Source of the DNA: Flavipsychrobacter stenotrophus | GTDB lineage: Bacteria > Bacteroidota > Bacteroidia > Chitinophagales > Chitinophagaceae | Reading direction: 5' to 3' | Assembly: GCA_947379685.1 (NCBI GenBank) | Contig: CANCOG010000383.1 | Location: forward strand, 1-5,191 | DNA length: 5,191 bases | Part shown: positions 1-5,191 of the stretch, piece after piece | How the letters are laid out: each line of letters opens with the position of its first letter | Numbering within the stretch: position 1 is the stretch's first letter | Notes under the pieces: generated by a model | Databases searched by the model: none | What the model was told of the DNA's origin: nothing | What the model saw: the letters and a program-made list of their open reading frames with translations, nothing else | Made by a program: the position numbers and the translations under genes

Positions 1-81
1 GTTGGGCAGACCCGCACAACTGCAATTCGGGGCAATGCCATAGAGTTTGGTTTGTGTTACCGGTTTTTTAAGGGGAAGTAA
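1..81 (+). CDS. C-terminal end of a probable outer-membrane beta-barrel protein (5' end outside window)
   Basis: The frame starting at base 1 is open for 26 codons and stops at TAA (79-81). The last residues read GNAIEFGLCYRFFKGK. The stretch N-A-I-E-F-G-L-C-Y-R-F alternates polar and apolar side chains and ends on an aromatic residue. This is the usual pattern of the final strand of an outer-membrane barrel, for example PorP/SprF-like or OmpA/porin-like barrels of Bacteroidota. The family cannot be named from 26 residues. A competing - strand frame over the same bases (ATG at 96-94, open to the edge) has no comparable protein character. The gene converges on the receiver gene at 264-791. Seen: the open frame and the strand pattern. 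Inferred: membrane-barrel identity. Confidence 0.5.
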   Translation, partial: VGQTRTTAIRGNAIEFGLCYRFFKGK

Positions 82-106
82 GGCAGTGTCGTTCATTTGA
101 TGGTTC

Positions 107-130
107 GCGCCAAGACGCAAAGGTGCAACG
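107..130. repeat. Three degenerate tandem 8-mers (GCGCCAAG / ACGCAAAG / GTGCAACG)
   Basis: Three adjacent 8-base units share the pattern RYGCMAMG: GCGCCAAG (107-114), ACGCAAAG (115-122) and GTGCAACG (123-130). A further partial match, GCCGCAAAG, lies at 167-175. The units sit in the 182-base gap between two convergent gene ends, where no protein is evident. They resemble the GCAAAGACGC-type intergenic repeats scattered through many bacterial genomes, including Bacteroidota. That resemblance is from memory and was not searched. No clean hairpin plus T-tract terminator was seen in this gap. Confidence 0.4.
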
Positions 131-263
131 CCCTATTTTTTAATGAAAAGGTTTGACGGATTTGAAGCCGCAAAGAAATTCCCGGCCAGTTTAATGATAT
201 AGGGAGCACAAAACGCACTTCATGAATCTTGAAGTAACGCTAGATTTATAGTATGATGCTAAC

Positions 264-791
264 TTACCGTTTTAGGTGATCAACAAGGAATTTGTCAACC
301 ATCAACCGGTATAAAGCATAGCCCATCAGCGCAGCATAGCAGCCGTAAATTATCCTGAGTGTTTTTTTGTATTGGTCGTTCTCGGCCTTTATCTCGGTGA
401 GTGTATTTATTTTGTTGATGACCTGTTCCATCCGCGAAAATGAAGTTTCGCCCTTTATCACATAGTCTTTCGCGCCATACTTCATGCTCTCGATGGCCAC
501 CTCGATACGGTCCTGCCCGGAAAGCATGATCACATTGATATTCTTATTTGTTTCCCGTATTTGTTTCAGGATATCGACACCGTTTTTTGCATTTGGGAGA
601 TGGGCGTTTAAATGGTAGTCTAAAATTACGATGTGAGGGTTAAGTCCAAGGTCCTTAATTGCACCTTCGCCTGTGTCGTAAGATTTGAATTTATATTTGA
701 AGCGCTCAGAAAGGTGATCTTTGAGCATTTCACTCTGAATTGGTTCGTCATCGACGAGGAAAATATATTGTGTACTCTGATCTGCAGCCAT
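264..791 (-). CDS. Stand-alone response-regulator receiver (REC) protein with hydrophobic C-terminal tail
   Basis: The 175-residue protein is a CheY-like receiver domain (about residues 8-130) with all the key residues. The acidic pair is D14/D15, the phospho-acceptor is D58 (in VILDYHL), the Thr/Ser switch is S91 (in MLSGQD), and the conserved lysine is K113 after the aromatic Y110 (DYVIKG). It should therefore accept a phosphoryl group from a histidine kinase. There is no DNA-binding or enzymatic output domain. A charged, probably helical or coiled-coil linker (about 119-146) leads to a hydrophobic stretch (about 147-165, nt 297-353) flanked by K142/K143/R146 and K167/K174/R175. This could be a membrane anchor or a dimerisation helix. 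The loop after D58 is longer than in CheY. No kinase gene is adjacent. The ATG (791-789) is chosen because the receiver fold starts right after it and a -7 promoter box lies just upstream. Confidence 0.93.
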   Translation of the reverse strand: MAADQSTQYIFLVDDEPIQSEMLKDHLSERFKYKFKSYDTGEGAIKDLGLNPHIVILDYHLNAHLPNAKNGVDILKQIRETNKNINVIMLSGQDRIEVAIESMKYGAKDYVIKGETSFSRMEQVINKINTLTEIKAENDQYKKTLRIIYGCYAALMGYALYRLMVDKFLVDHLKR

Positions 792-824
792 ATTACAAAC
801 TCTTTTTCACCTCAGGTTTAGGTG

Positions 825-832
825 CAAAGTTA
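825..832 (-). promoter_or_regulatory. Bacteroidota-type -7 promoter box of the receiver gene
   Basis: Read on the - strand the bases are TAACTTTG, an exact match to the Bacteroidota sigma-ABfr -7 consensus TAnnTTTG. The box ends 33 bases before the ATG at 791, which predicts a leader of roughly 25-30 bases. A clear TTTG at -33 is not present; only a weak TGG lies about 20 bases upstream. A purine-rich GAGG and an AAAGAG lie between box and start. The match is seen; its activity is inferred. Confidence 0.45.
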
Positions 833-896
833 CTGATAAATCCTATATCACCGCCAGTATCCGGTTTTTTCTAACTATTGGTTAATTTTAATTTGC

Positions 897-922
897 CAGG
901 GTTACCTGTAAAGGAAACCCTG
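897..922. other. Perfect hairpin/dyad with GTAA loop in the divergent region
   Basis: CAGGGTT (897-903) pairs with AACCCTG (916-922) over 7 bp. After one A/A mismatch, CCT (905-907) pairs with AGG (912-914), closing a GTAA loop (GNRA-type when read as + strand RNA). There is no T-tract on either side, so an intrinsic terminator is unlikely. As DNA it is a 7-12-7 dyad about 65 bases upstream of the receiver gene's -7 box, a position that suits an operator. The structure is seen; its function is unknown. Confidence 0.5.
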
Positions 923-1096
923 AAGTCAACCCCGAAATATTACGTAAAAGCATTTGTGAACTTACCCGCGTTTAGATTTGGCTCAAAAGTTCAATGCCTG
1001 TGAAATTATTAACGAATGAAACGCCAAAATGGATTTTAGATTGTAGTATAAAATTGTATTGCATTTCCCAATTGTGTTATAGAATGGTAGTCAGCA

Positions 1097-1125
1097 TTTC
1101 GCATCCGGAATATCGCCTATCTTTG
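1097..1125 (+). promoter_or_regulatory. Probable promoter of the lpxK-ogt unit
   Basis: TATCTTTG (1118-1125) matches the Bacteroidota -7 consensus TAnnTTTG exactly. TTTC (1097-1100), 17 bases upstream, is a near match to the -33 TTTG, although the usual spacing is about 19-20. Transcription would start around 1131-1133. This puts the TTG at 1139 very close to the 5' end and supports the ATG at 1148 as the lpxK start. Confidence 0.45.
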
Positions 1126-1147
1126 AAGTATCTAAGAATTGATTTTC

Positions 1148-2251
1148 ATGCAACAAAACAGTTTGCTATATAATATTGTACTTGTTTTACGATTAGCACT
1201 ATATCCGTTTACGCTTATTTATGGTGCCTTAATGTGGTTACGTAACAGGCTGTACGATATTAAGTTCTTTAATTCTATCAGTTTTAGCGTACCAATCATA
1301 TCTGTAGGGAATCTGTCAACCGGTGGTACTGGTAAAACGCCGCACATTGAATACCTGCTCGATCTGTTGCAATACCAATACAGGGTAGCTACCATGAGCA
1401 GGGGGTACAAACGATATTCAAAGGGGTTCATTATTGCCGACGAAAACGCCAATGCACTGCGCATAGGCGATGAACCCATGCAGTTTTTTATGAAATACCC
1501 CGAAGTAGTAGTTTGTGTGGCTGAAGAAAGGCTGATTGGGATTCCTGCCTTGCTGCAGCGCAGGCCGGGTATTGAAGTAATTCTACTTGACGACGCATAC
1601 CAGCACAGGTCGGTAAAAGCGGGGTTGAATATTTTAATCACCGACTATGCGCACCCATTTTACAAAGATCATATATTGCCTTTTGGTAACCTTAGAGAAA
1701 GCAGAGGTGCATCAAAGAGGGCAAACATAATTATTGTATCTAAATGTCCGTTATCGCTTGGGGCTGATGAGGCAGGGCAGATCAGGAAAAATATAGCTGC
1801 ATTGCCCAGCCAGCATGTGTTCTTTACTGGCATAGAATATGGCACGCCTTACAACTTTTTTACGGGGCAGGAAGAGGATCTTTCGGGAACACACGCAATT
1901 ATGGTTGTTGGTATTGCCCGTCCCGAGCCGCTGATCGCTTACGTTAAGGGCAAAGCGGCTGATGTGCACGTGCTTACTTATAAAGATCATCATTACTTTG
2001 TGTCCACCGACATGGAGGAAATAAAGGCCGCCCACGACAATTGGCAGGTTGGACCGAAAGTGATCGTAACAACAGAAAAAGATGCTGCCCGCCTTCAACT
2101 ACACCACGAAAAACTGGCAGAGTGGGGTATTACAGTAGTAGTTATGCCTGTTAAAGTTAAGGTGCTACTCAACCAGGGCAGTGAATTTGACTACCTGGTT
2201 CATAAATATGTGGAGCGGGAAATAGAAGAGAATAGCGAGATTTACTCGTAA
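1148..2251 (+). CDS. lpxK: Tetraacyldisaccharide 4'-kinase (lipid A 4'-kinase) LpxK
   Basis: LpxK phosphorylates the 4' position of the tetraacyl-disaccharide-1-phosphate lipid A precursor with ATP, on the cytoplasmic face of the inner membrane. The 367-residue protein has an N-terminal hydrophobic membrane-associating segment (about 6-31). It has a P-loop VGNLSTGGTGKTP (53-65), SRGYKR (84-89) and GDEP (107-110). DDAYQHR (148-154) is the Bacteroidota-like form of the DDGFQH motif. LPFGNLRE (177-184), GIARPE (255-260), DHHYF (280-284) and TTEKDAAR (308-315) follow. All the family landmarks are present and in order. Length is slightly above the usual 320-350. The ATG at 1148 is preferred over the in-frame TTG at 1139, which would add only three residues. 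ogt follows 20 bases after the stop, probably in the same transcript. The gene implies an LPS- or lipid A-bearing outer membrane. Confidence 0.97.
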   Translation: MQQNSLLYNIVLVLRLALYPFTLIYGALMWLRNRLYDIKFFNSISFSVPIISVGNLSTGGTGKTPHIEYLLDLLQYQYRVATMSRGYKRYSKGFIIADENANALRIGDEPMQFFMKYPEVVVCVAEERLIGIPALLQRRPGIEVILLDDAYQHRSVKAGLNILITDYAHPFYKDHILPFGNLRESRGASKRANIIIVSKCPLSLGADEAGQIRKNIAALPSQHVFFTGIEYGTPYNFFTGQEEDLSGTHAIMVVGIARPEPLIAYVKGKAADVHVLTYKDHHYFVSTDMEEIKAAHDNWQVGPKVIVTTEKDAARLQLHHEKLAEWGITVVVMPVKVKVLLNQGSEFDYLVHKYVEREIEENSEIYS

Positions 2252-2271
2252 TCTAACAAAACCAGAATAGT

Positions 2272-2805
2272 ATGTTGTTTCTTTCGCAGATCAAAACACC
2301 GGTAGGCATTATGCGCATGGGGGCGTCCGATGCAGGCATTTGTCTGTTCGATTTCGAATATCGAAGGAGTATCGACACTATTATGAAGCGGATAGAGTCG
2401 TCAGTAGGAACAACATTTACAGAAGGGGATCATCCCCATTTTGAAATCTTGAAAGAGCAGTCCGCCCGATATTTCGAAGGAACATTAAAGGAATTTGATC
2501 TTCCATTGCATCTGGTGGGCACTCCGTTTCAGGTGAGTGTGTGGCGTGGACTGGAGCAAATTCCTTATGGCGAAACAAGGTCTTATAAACAACAATCCAT
2601 ATTTCTGGGTAATGAAAAGGCGATAAGGGCAGTGGCCAGTGCCAATGGAGAAAATGGCCTGGCGATCATAATTCCCTGTCACCGTGTCATAGGTACCAAT
2701 GGTAGTCTCGTCGGTTACGGCGGTGGGCTGCAACGAAAAAAATGGCTGCTGGAGCATGAACGGAAAAACTCCGGAAAAACCGGACAGATAAATTTATTTG
2801 ATTAA
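2272..2805 (+). CDS. ogt: Methylated-DNA--[protein]-cysteine S-methyltransferase
   Basis: This is a suicide DNA-repair protein that moves the alkyl group from O6-alkylguanine (and O4-alkylthymine) onto its own cysteine. The 177-residue protein has the usual two-part layout: a variable N-terminal ribonuclease-H-like domain (about 1-80) and the DNA-binding/active-site domain (about 84-163). The active-site motif IPCHRV places the nucleophile at C136. R119 fits the arginine finger of the recognition helix (AIRAVASANG). N128, eight residues before the cysteine, fits the asparagine hinge. GYGGGLQRKKWLLEHE closes the domain. It lacks the AraC-like and metal-binding modules of Ada, so it is of Ogt/AGT type. 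The last dozen residues (ending INLFD) form a short polar tail. It starts 20 bases after lpxK with no promoter seen between them, so co-transcription is likely. The pairing suggests shared expression, not a shared pathway. Confidence 0.95.
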   Translation: MLFLSQIKTPVGIMRMGASDAGICLFDFEYRRSIDTIMKRIESSVGTTFTEGDHPHFEILKEQSARYFEGTLKEFDLPLHLVGTPFQVSVWRGLEQIPYGETRSYKQQSIFLGNEKAIRAVASANGENGLAIIIPCHRVIGTNGSLVGYGGGLQRKKWLLEHERKNSGKTGQINLFD

Positions 2806-3014
2806 TATTTTATGCGTTAATTATTTAGTGCGTGTTTGCAGTTTAGGTTTCCGGTATCGCTCAAACTTTATTTGCTAAAAGTTAAATATATTAGCCTGCT
2901 CAGTTGCTTACAGCTATTTATTACAAACAACTACACAATTTTTTCTTTTATTTTTAGCTGACAGGAATATTTGGTACAGTTTTTGCTGTATGTAAATTAG
3001 TTTGTTGAAACCCT

Positions 3015-3045
3015 TTTAGTTTCTATTTTTTATTTCTTAACTTTG
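3015..3045 (+). promoter_or_regulatory. Promoter of the lipoprotein gene
   Basis: TAACTTTG (3038-3045) matches the Bacteroidota -7 consensus, and TTTA (3015-3018) lies exactly 19 bases upstream as a near -33 TTTG. This is the best-spaced promoter in the window. Its last three bases are the in-frame TTG at 3043. That codon therefore cannot be a start on this transcript, and the gene must begin at ATG 3061, giving a leader of only about 8-10 bases. Confidence 0.55.
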
Positions 3046-3060
3046 TCCAAACTATTTTTT

Positions 3061-3636
3061 ATGACAGTGAAGTCTTTTTTAGTTACCTCAACCCTGGCCC
3101 TAACTTGTATTGCAATGTTTTCGCTGCACTCGTGCACCAAGCTGGCGAAGAATTTACAATACGATCTGGATATGCAGACGGCTTCTGTTGATATTGTTCT
3201 TCCCCCTTGCTTCGATACCACGGTAACAGCGACAGGTACTCAGGCAAATTATTACAACATTGATTCATTTATTAAGAAGTACACAGGTGGTGTTTTGGGT
3301 GTTACCAATATCACCAGTGCTAAGATCAAGACTTGTTCGCTCACTATCTTGAATCCAAACACAGCGCTGGGCATTGACTTTGGTAATTTTAAATCTATCA
3401 ATGCGTCATTTTATACAAATGGCTACACTACCCCGTATACAGTAAATATTCCTAACAACCCAGCTACATCATCTGATGTACTCAATCTTCCGGTTGATAC
3501 CACAGCTGAATTAAAAAATTATCTAATCAACGGGAATCAGTTTACCTATACTCTTGGTGGCAAATTACGCAGGCCAACTGAAGATTCGATCCACTGCCAT
3601 GTTGAATTTACATTCAAGATGCACGTTCAGGGATAA
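3061..3636 (+). CDS. Putative lipoprotein of unknown function
   Basis: I do not recognise the family. Starting at ATG 3061 the protein has 191 residues. It has a charged start (MTVK), a hydrophobic core (about 5-22) and a lipobox-like LHSC ending at C25, the likely lipidated residue. His at -2 is unusual for a lipobox. The sequence after Cys (TKLAKN) has no acidic cluster of the kind linked to surface export in Bacteroidetes. The mature part is rich in Thr, Asn and Tyr. It alternates short beta-prone stretches (42-48, 87-97, 112-118, 160-170, 179-189), which suggests a beta-sandwich or similar all-beta fold. Three more cysteines (C50, C92, C179) could form a disulfide. A possible helix lies at 67-74. 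It is flanked by its own promoter and a strong terminator, so it is probably a single-gene unit. Expected location: periplasmic face or surface of a membrane. Confidence 0.8.
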   Translation: MTVKSFLVTSTLALTCIAMFSLHSCTKLAKNLQYDLDMQTASVDIVLPPCFDTTVTATGTQANYYNIDSFIKKYTGGVLGVTNITSAKIKTCSLTILNPNTALGIDFGNFKSINASFYTNGYTTPYTVNIPNNPATSSDVLNLPVDTTAELKNYLINGNQFTYTLGGKLRRPTEDSIHCHVEFTFKMHVQG

Positions 3637-3658
3637 TCTGAAATAATATTTTTTGCCA

Positions 3659-3693
3659 ATAACAAAACCCCGTCTCTTACGGGGTTTTGTTAT
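3659..3693. terminator. Strong 15-bp hairpin terminator, probably bidirectional
   Basis: Bases 3659-3673 pair perfectly with 3679-3693 around a 5-base CTCTT loop. The core is ACCCCGT/ACGGGGT, flanked by AAAA on the 5' arm and TTTT on the 3' arm, so a U-rich arm is present in either direction. It starts 22 bases after the lipoprotein stop and ends 37 bases before hutI. It therefore separates the two transcription units. Confidence 0.92.
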
Positions 3694-3717
3694 GAATAGC
3701 AGTTTTATATAACATTT
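3686..3717 (+). promoter_or_regulatory. Possible hutI promoter overlapping the terminator arm
   Basis: Because the terminator ends only 37 bases before hutI, a promoter must lie in or just after it. TTTG (3686-3689, inside the terminator's 3' arm) is followed 20 bases later by TAACATTT (3710-3717), which only partly matches TAnnTTTG. The call rests mainly on position. Confidence 0.25.
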
Positions 3718-3730
3718 TCATTTCACAGGA

Positions 3731-4972
3731 ATGCGCATACTTATTACGAACATAAAGCAACTTTGCCAGGTAGAACAAGGTGATGCAAACATAAAACGTG
3801 TCTCAGGGGCTGAGATGGCCGAACTGCCGTCAATAGCTGATGCCTGGCTGATGATAGAAAATGAGTTGATCCATAGTTTTGGCCCGATGGGCACTCTGCC
3901 CGCAGCAAATGCCGATAAGACGATCGATGCAACGGGTAAACTGGTACTCCCTGCATGGTGCGATTCGCATACTCACCTGGTTTTCGCTGCGCCCCGTGAG
4001 ACAGAATTTGTTGACCGTATTAAGGGATTGAGCTACGAAGAAATTGCGCGTCGAGGTGGTGGAATACTCAATTCTGCCAGAAAGCTCAATGCAATGTGTG
4101 AGGACGAATTGTTTGACCAAAGTCTTGAACGCTTGCATGCAGTAATCAAAACCGGTACGGGGGCTATTGAGATCAAAAGTGGTTACGGTCTGTGCGAAGA
4201 AGGGGAACTGAAGATGTTACGCGTTATCAGGAGGTTGAAGGGGCAAGGACCAGCCACAATAAAGGCATCATTGCTGGCTGCTCACGCTTATCCTTTGGAA
4301 TACAGGGAAAACAAAGAAGGATACATTCAGTTGATTATCAATAAAATACTACCCCGGGTTGCTGGCGAAGGATTAGCTGATTATATGGATGTTTTTTGTG
4401 AACAAGGTTTTTTTGGCGTGCGGGAAACTGAACGACTATTGGAAGCAGGCTGGAAGTATGGCCTGAAACCCAAGATCCATGCCAATCAGTTACACTATTC
4501 AGGTGGGGTACAGGTTGGAGTTAAACACAATGCGCTGAGTGTAGATCACCTGGAGTGTGTTGGCGATGCAGAAATCGAAGCCTTAAAAGGCAGCAACACT
4601 ATGCCCGTACTACTGCCCGGTGCCGCATTCTTCCTGGGTATTCAATACCAGCCTGCCAGAAAGATCATTGATGCTGGTTTGCCAGTTTGCCTCGCAACGG
4701 ACTATAATCCGGGGTCCTGCCCCTCTGGGAACGTCCCCTTGCTCATCTCAATTGCCTGCACGCAGCTCAAAATGACACCTGAAGAAGCCATAAATGCAGT
4801 TACCATAAATGGTGCAGCGGCCATGGAACTGGAACAAAGTATTGGAACTATTGCTGTAGGTAAGAAAGCTAATATCTTCATTACCAATAAAATACCATCT
4901 TTTGACTATATACCTTATGACTATGGTAACAACCCGGTTGAAACGGTGATACTAAATGGGAAGTTGATTTAA
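3731..4972 (+). CDS. hutI: Imidazolonepropionase (histidine degradation)
   Basis: HutI hydrolyses 4-imidazolone-5-propionate to N-formimino-L-glutamate, the third step of histidine catabolism, in the cytoplasm. The 413-residue protein is of full family length and belongs to the metal-dependent amidohydrolase superfamily. The metal ligands are H80 and H82 (SHTHL), H249 (HANQL) and D323 (ATDYNPGS). Substrate-side residues are Y151 (KSGYGL), H184 (AHAYP) and H272 (SVDHLE). R88 and the RRGGGI loop (106-111) also fit the family. Around H249 the sequence is H-A-N-Q, where other HutI proteins have HADE, HADQ or HAEQ (recalled, not searched). The C-terminal NGAAAMEL...GTIAVGKKANIF rejoins the small beta domain that also includes the N-terminus. 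The ATG at 3731 leaves a normal N-terminal strand (MRILITNI). AGGA directly abuts the ATG, too close for a standard ribosome site. No hutH, hutU or hutG/ftcD gene is adjacent in the window. Confidence 0.97.
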   Translation: MRILITNIKQLCQVEQGDANIKRVSGAEMAELPSIADAWLMIENELIHSFGPMGTLPAANADKTIDATGKLVLPAWCDSHTHLVFAAPRETEFVDRIKGLSYEEIARRGGGILNSARKLNAMCEDELFDQSLERLHAVIKTGTGAIEIKSGYGLCEEGELKMLRVIRRLKGQGPATIKASLLAAHAYPLEYRENKEGYIQLIINKILPRVAGEGLADYMDVFCEQGFFGVRETERLLEAGWKYGLKPKIHANQLHYSGGVQVGVKHNALSVDHLECVGDAEIEALKGSNTMPVLLPGAAFFLGIQYQPARKIIDAGLPVCLATDYNPGSCPSGNVPLLISIACTQLKMTPEEAINAVTINGAAAMELEQSIGTIAVGKKANIFITNKIPSFDYIPYDYGNNPVETVILNGKLI

Positions 4973-5006
4973 TTGCTCAACACTTAATTTTTGAAAATTT
5001 TATAGG

Positions 5007-5028
5007 GGCTTCGCTTGGTAACGAAGCT
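5007..5028. terminator. Weak hairpin downstream of hutI, possible terminator
   Basis: GCTTCG (5008-5013) pairs with CGAAGC (5022-5027) across an 8-base loop, with a flanking G-T wobble (5007/5028). It lies 35 bases after the hutI stop and before the next promoter, which is the right place for a terminator. No T-tract follows on the + strand, so the call is weak. Confidence 0.3.
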
Positions 5029-5079
5029 AATCAGCGACTAGCTCAAGTGGAGTTTTTACCGCTTTTTGAAACTGTCTAA

Positions 5080-5087
5080 TATTTTTG
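5080..5087 (+). promoter_or_regulatory. Bacteroidota-type -7 box before the secreted-protein gene
   Basis: TATTTTTG (5080-5087) fits TAnnTTTG and ends 18 bases before the ATG at 5106, the same spacing range as the other promoters here. The -33 region has only T-rich matches (TTTA 5055-5058, 21 bases upstream). It implies that the downstream gene is transcribed separately from hutI. Confidence 0.4.
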
Positions 5088-5105
5088 CAAACCATAGTCT
5101 ACAAT

Positions 5106-5191
5106 ATGAAGAAAATTCTGATTTTAATTTCCTCTTTTCTTATTTGCCAAAGCAGCAAAGCTCAGCTTACACTTGAACATTCCTACGCTAC
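5106..5191 (+). CDS. N-terminus of a secreted protein (3' end outside window)
   Basis: Only 28 codons are visible, starting at ATG 5106. They begin with a clear Sec signal peptide: MKK, a hydrophobic core (ILILISSFLIC, residues 4-14), and a likely signal peptidase I site after SKA (residue 19). The mature protein would start QLTLEHSYAT. C14 is not in a good lipobox because Ile precedes it, so this is probably not a lipoprotein. The frame remains open to the window edge. Many Bacteroidota extracellular proteins, including type IX secretion cargo, begin this way. The type IX sorting domain would be at the unseen C-terminus, so the function cannot be stated. Confidence 0.75.
   Translation, partial: MKKILILISSFLICQSSKAQLTLEHSYA

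Larger units (their letters stand above)
792..1147. other. Divergent intergenic region between the receiver gene and lpxK
   Basis: These 356 AT-rich bases separate two divergently transcribed genes. They hold the outward-facing -7 boxes at 825-832 (-) and 1118-1125 (+), the hairpin or dyad at 897-922, and a further TAGATTTG (973-980, +). A 59-codon + strand open frame (994-1173) runs into the lpxK start and is not convincing as a gene. I see no tRNA, riboswitch or terminator here. Confidence 0.6.

Noticed and set aside
1..96. A - strand frame with ATG at 96-94, open to the left edge
   Set aside because: It has no signal peptide, domain or ribosome site. The + strand frame over the same bases ends like a beta-barrel protein and is the better reading.
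219..235. CTTCA-N7-TGAAG inverted repeat downstream of the receiver gene
   Set aside because: It is too short, has no T-tract in the receiver gene's direction, and cannot be supported as a terminator.
633..821. A 62-codon + strand open frame
   Set aside because: It lies antisense within a clear receiver-domain gene and its translation has no protein-like features.
1219..2098. Two long - strand open frames (1219-1641 and 1751-2098)
   Set aside because: They are antisense shadows of lpxK, whose conserved motifs fill the + frame throughout.
2975..2990. Small inverted repeat TACAG-N6-CTGTA upstream of the lipoprotein gene
   Set aside because: A 5-bp stem in AT-rich DNA is expected by chance, and nothing links it to the promoter.
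3830..4138. A 102-codon - strand open frame inside hutI
   Set aside because: It is an antisense shadow. The + frame carries the metal-binding and catalytic motifs of HutI.
4475..4490. H-A-N-Q instead of H-A-D-E after the metal ligand H249 of HutI, suspected loss of a catalytic glutamate
   Set aside because: Other HutI proteins are recalled to have HADQ or HAEQ here, so Gln at this position is normal variation. All other active-site residues are intact.

Overview
The window looks like chromosomal DNA from a Gram-negative member of the Bacteroidota, probably a Chitinophagaceae- or Sphingobacteria-like organism. This is inferred from several signs. A lipid A kinase gene is present. Four gene starts are preceded by the Bacteroidota-type -7 promoter box TAnnTTTG. 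Shine-Dalgarno sequences are weak or absent. The base composition is moderately AT-rich, and there are a typical lipoprotein and a secreted-protein signal peptide.

Layout. Positions 1-81 hold the C-terminal tail of a + strand protein that looks like an outer-membrane beta-barrel. A short gap with three degenerate tandem 8-mers (107-130) separates it from a convergent - strand gene (264-791). That gene encodes a stand-alone response-regulator receiver protein with a hydrophobic C-terminal tail. A 356-base divergent intergenic region (792-1147) follows, with a promoter for each flanking gene and a well-formed hairpin (897-922). Next is a two-gene + strand unit: lpxK (lipid A 4'-kinase, 1148-2251) and, 20 bases later, a methylated-DNA--protein-cysteine methyltransferase (2272-2805). 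After a 255-base AT-rich gap, an unrecognised lipoprotein (3061-3636) stands as its own unit, closed by a strong 15-bp hairpin terminator (3659-3693). Then come hutI (imidazolonepropionase, histidine catabolism, 3731-4972) and the start of a secreted protein cut by the right edge (5106-5191).

The genes do not form one pathway. They read as independent housekeeping and envelope units: envelope biogenesis (lpxK, the barrel, the lipoprotein), DNA repair (ogt), histidine degradation (hutI, with no other hut gene visible) and signalling (the receiver protein). I found no CRISPR array, transposon, tRNA, rRNA or defence system. I see no convincing undescribed system. The items most worth a second look are the receiver protein with a membrane-like tail and no output domain, the hairpin in the divergent region, and the lipoprotein of unknown function.
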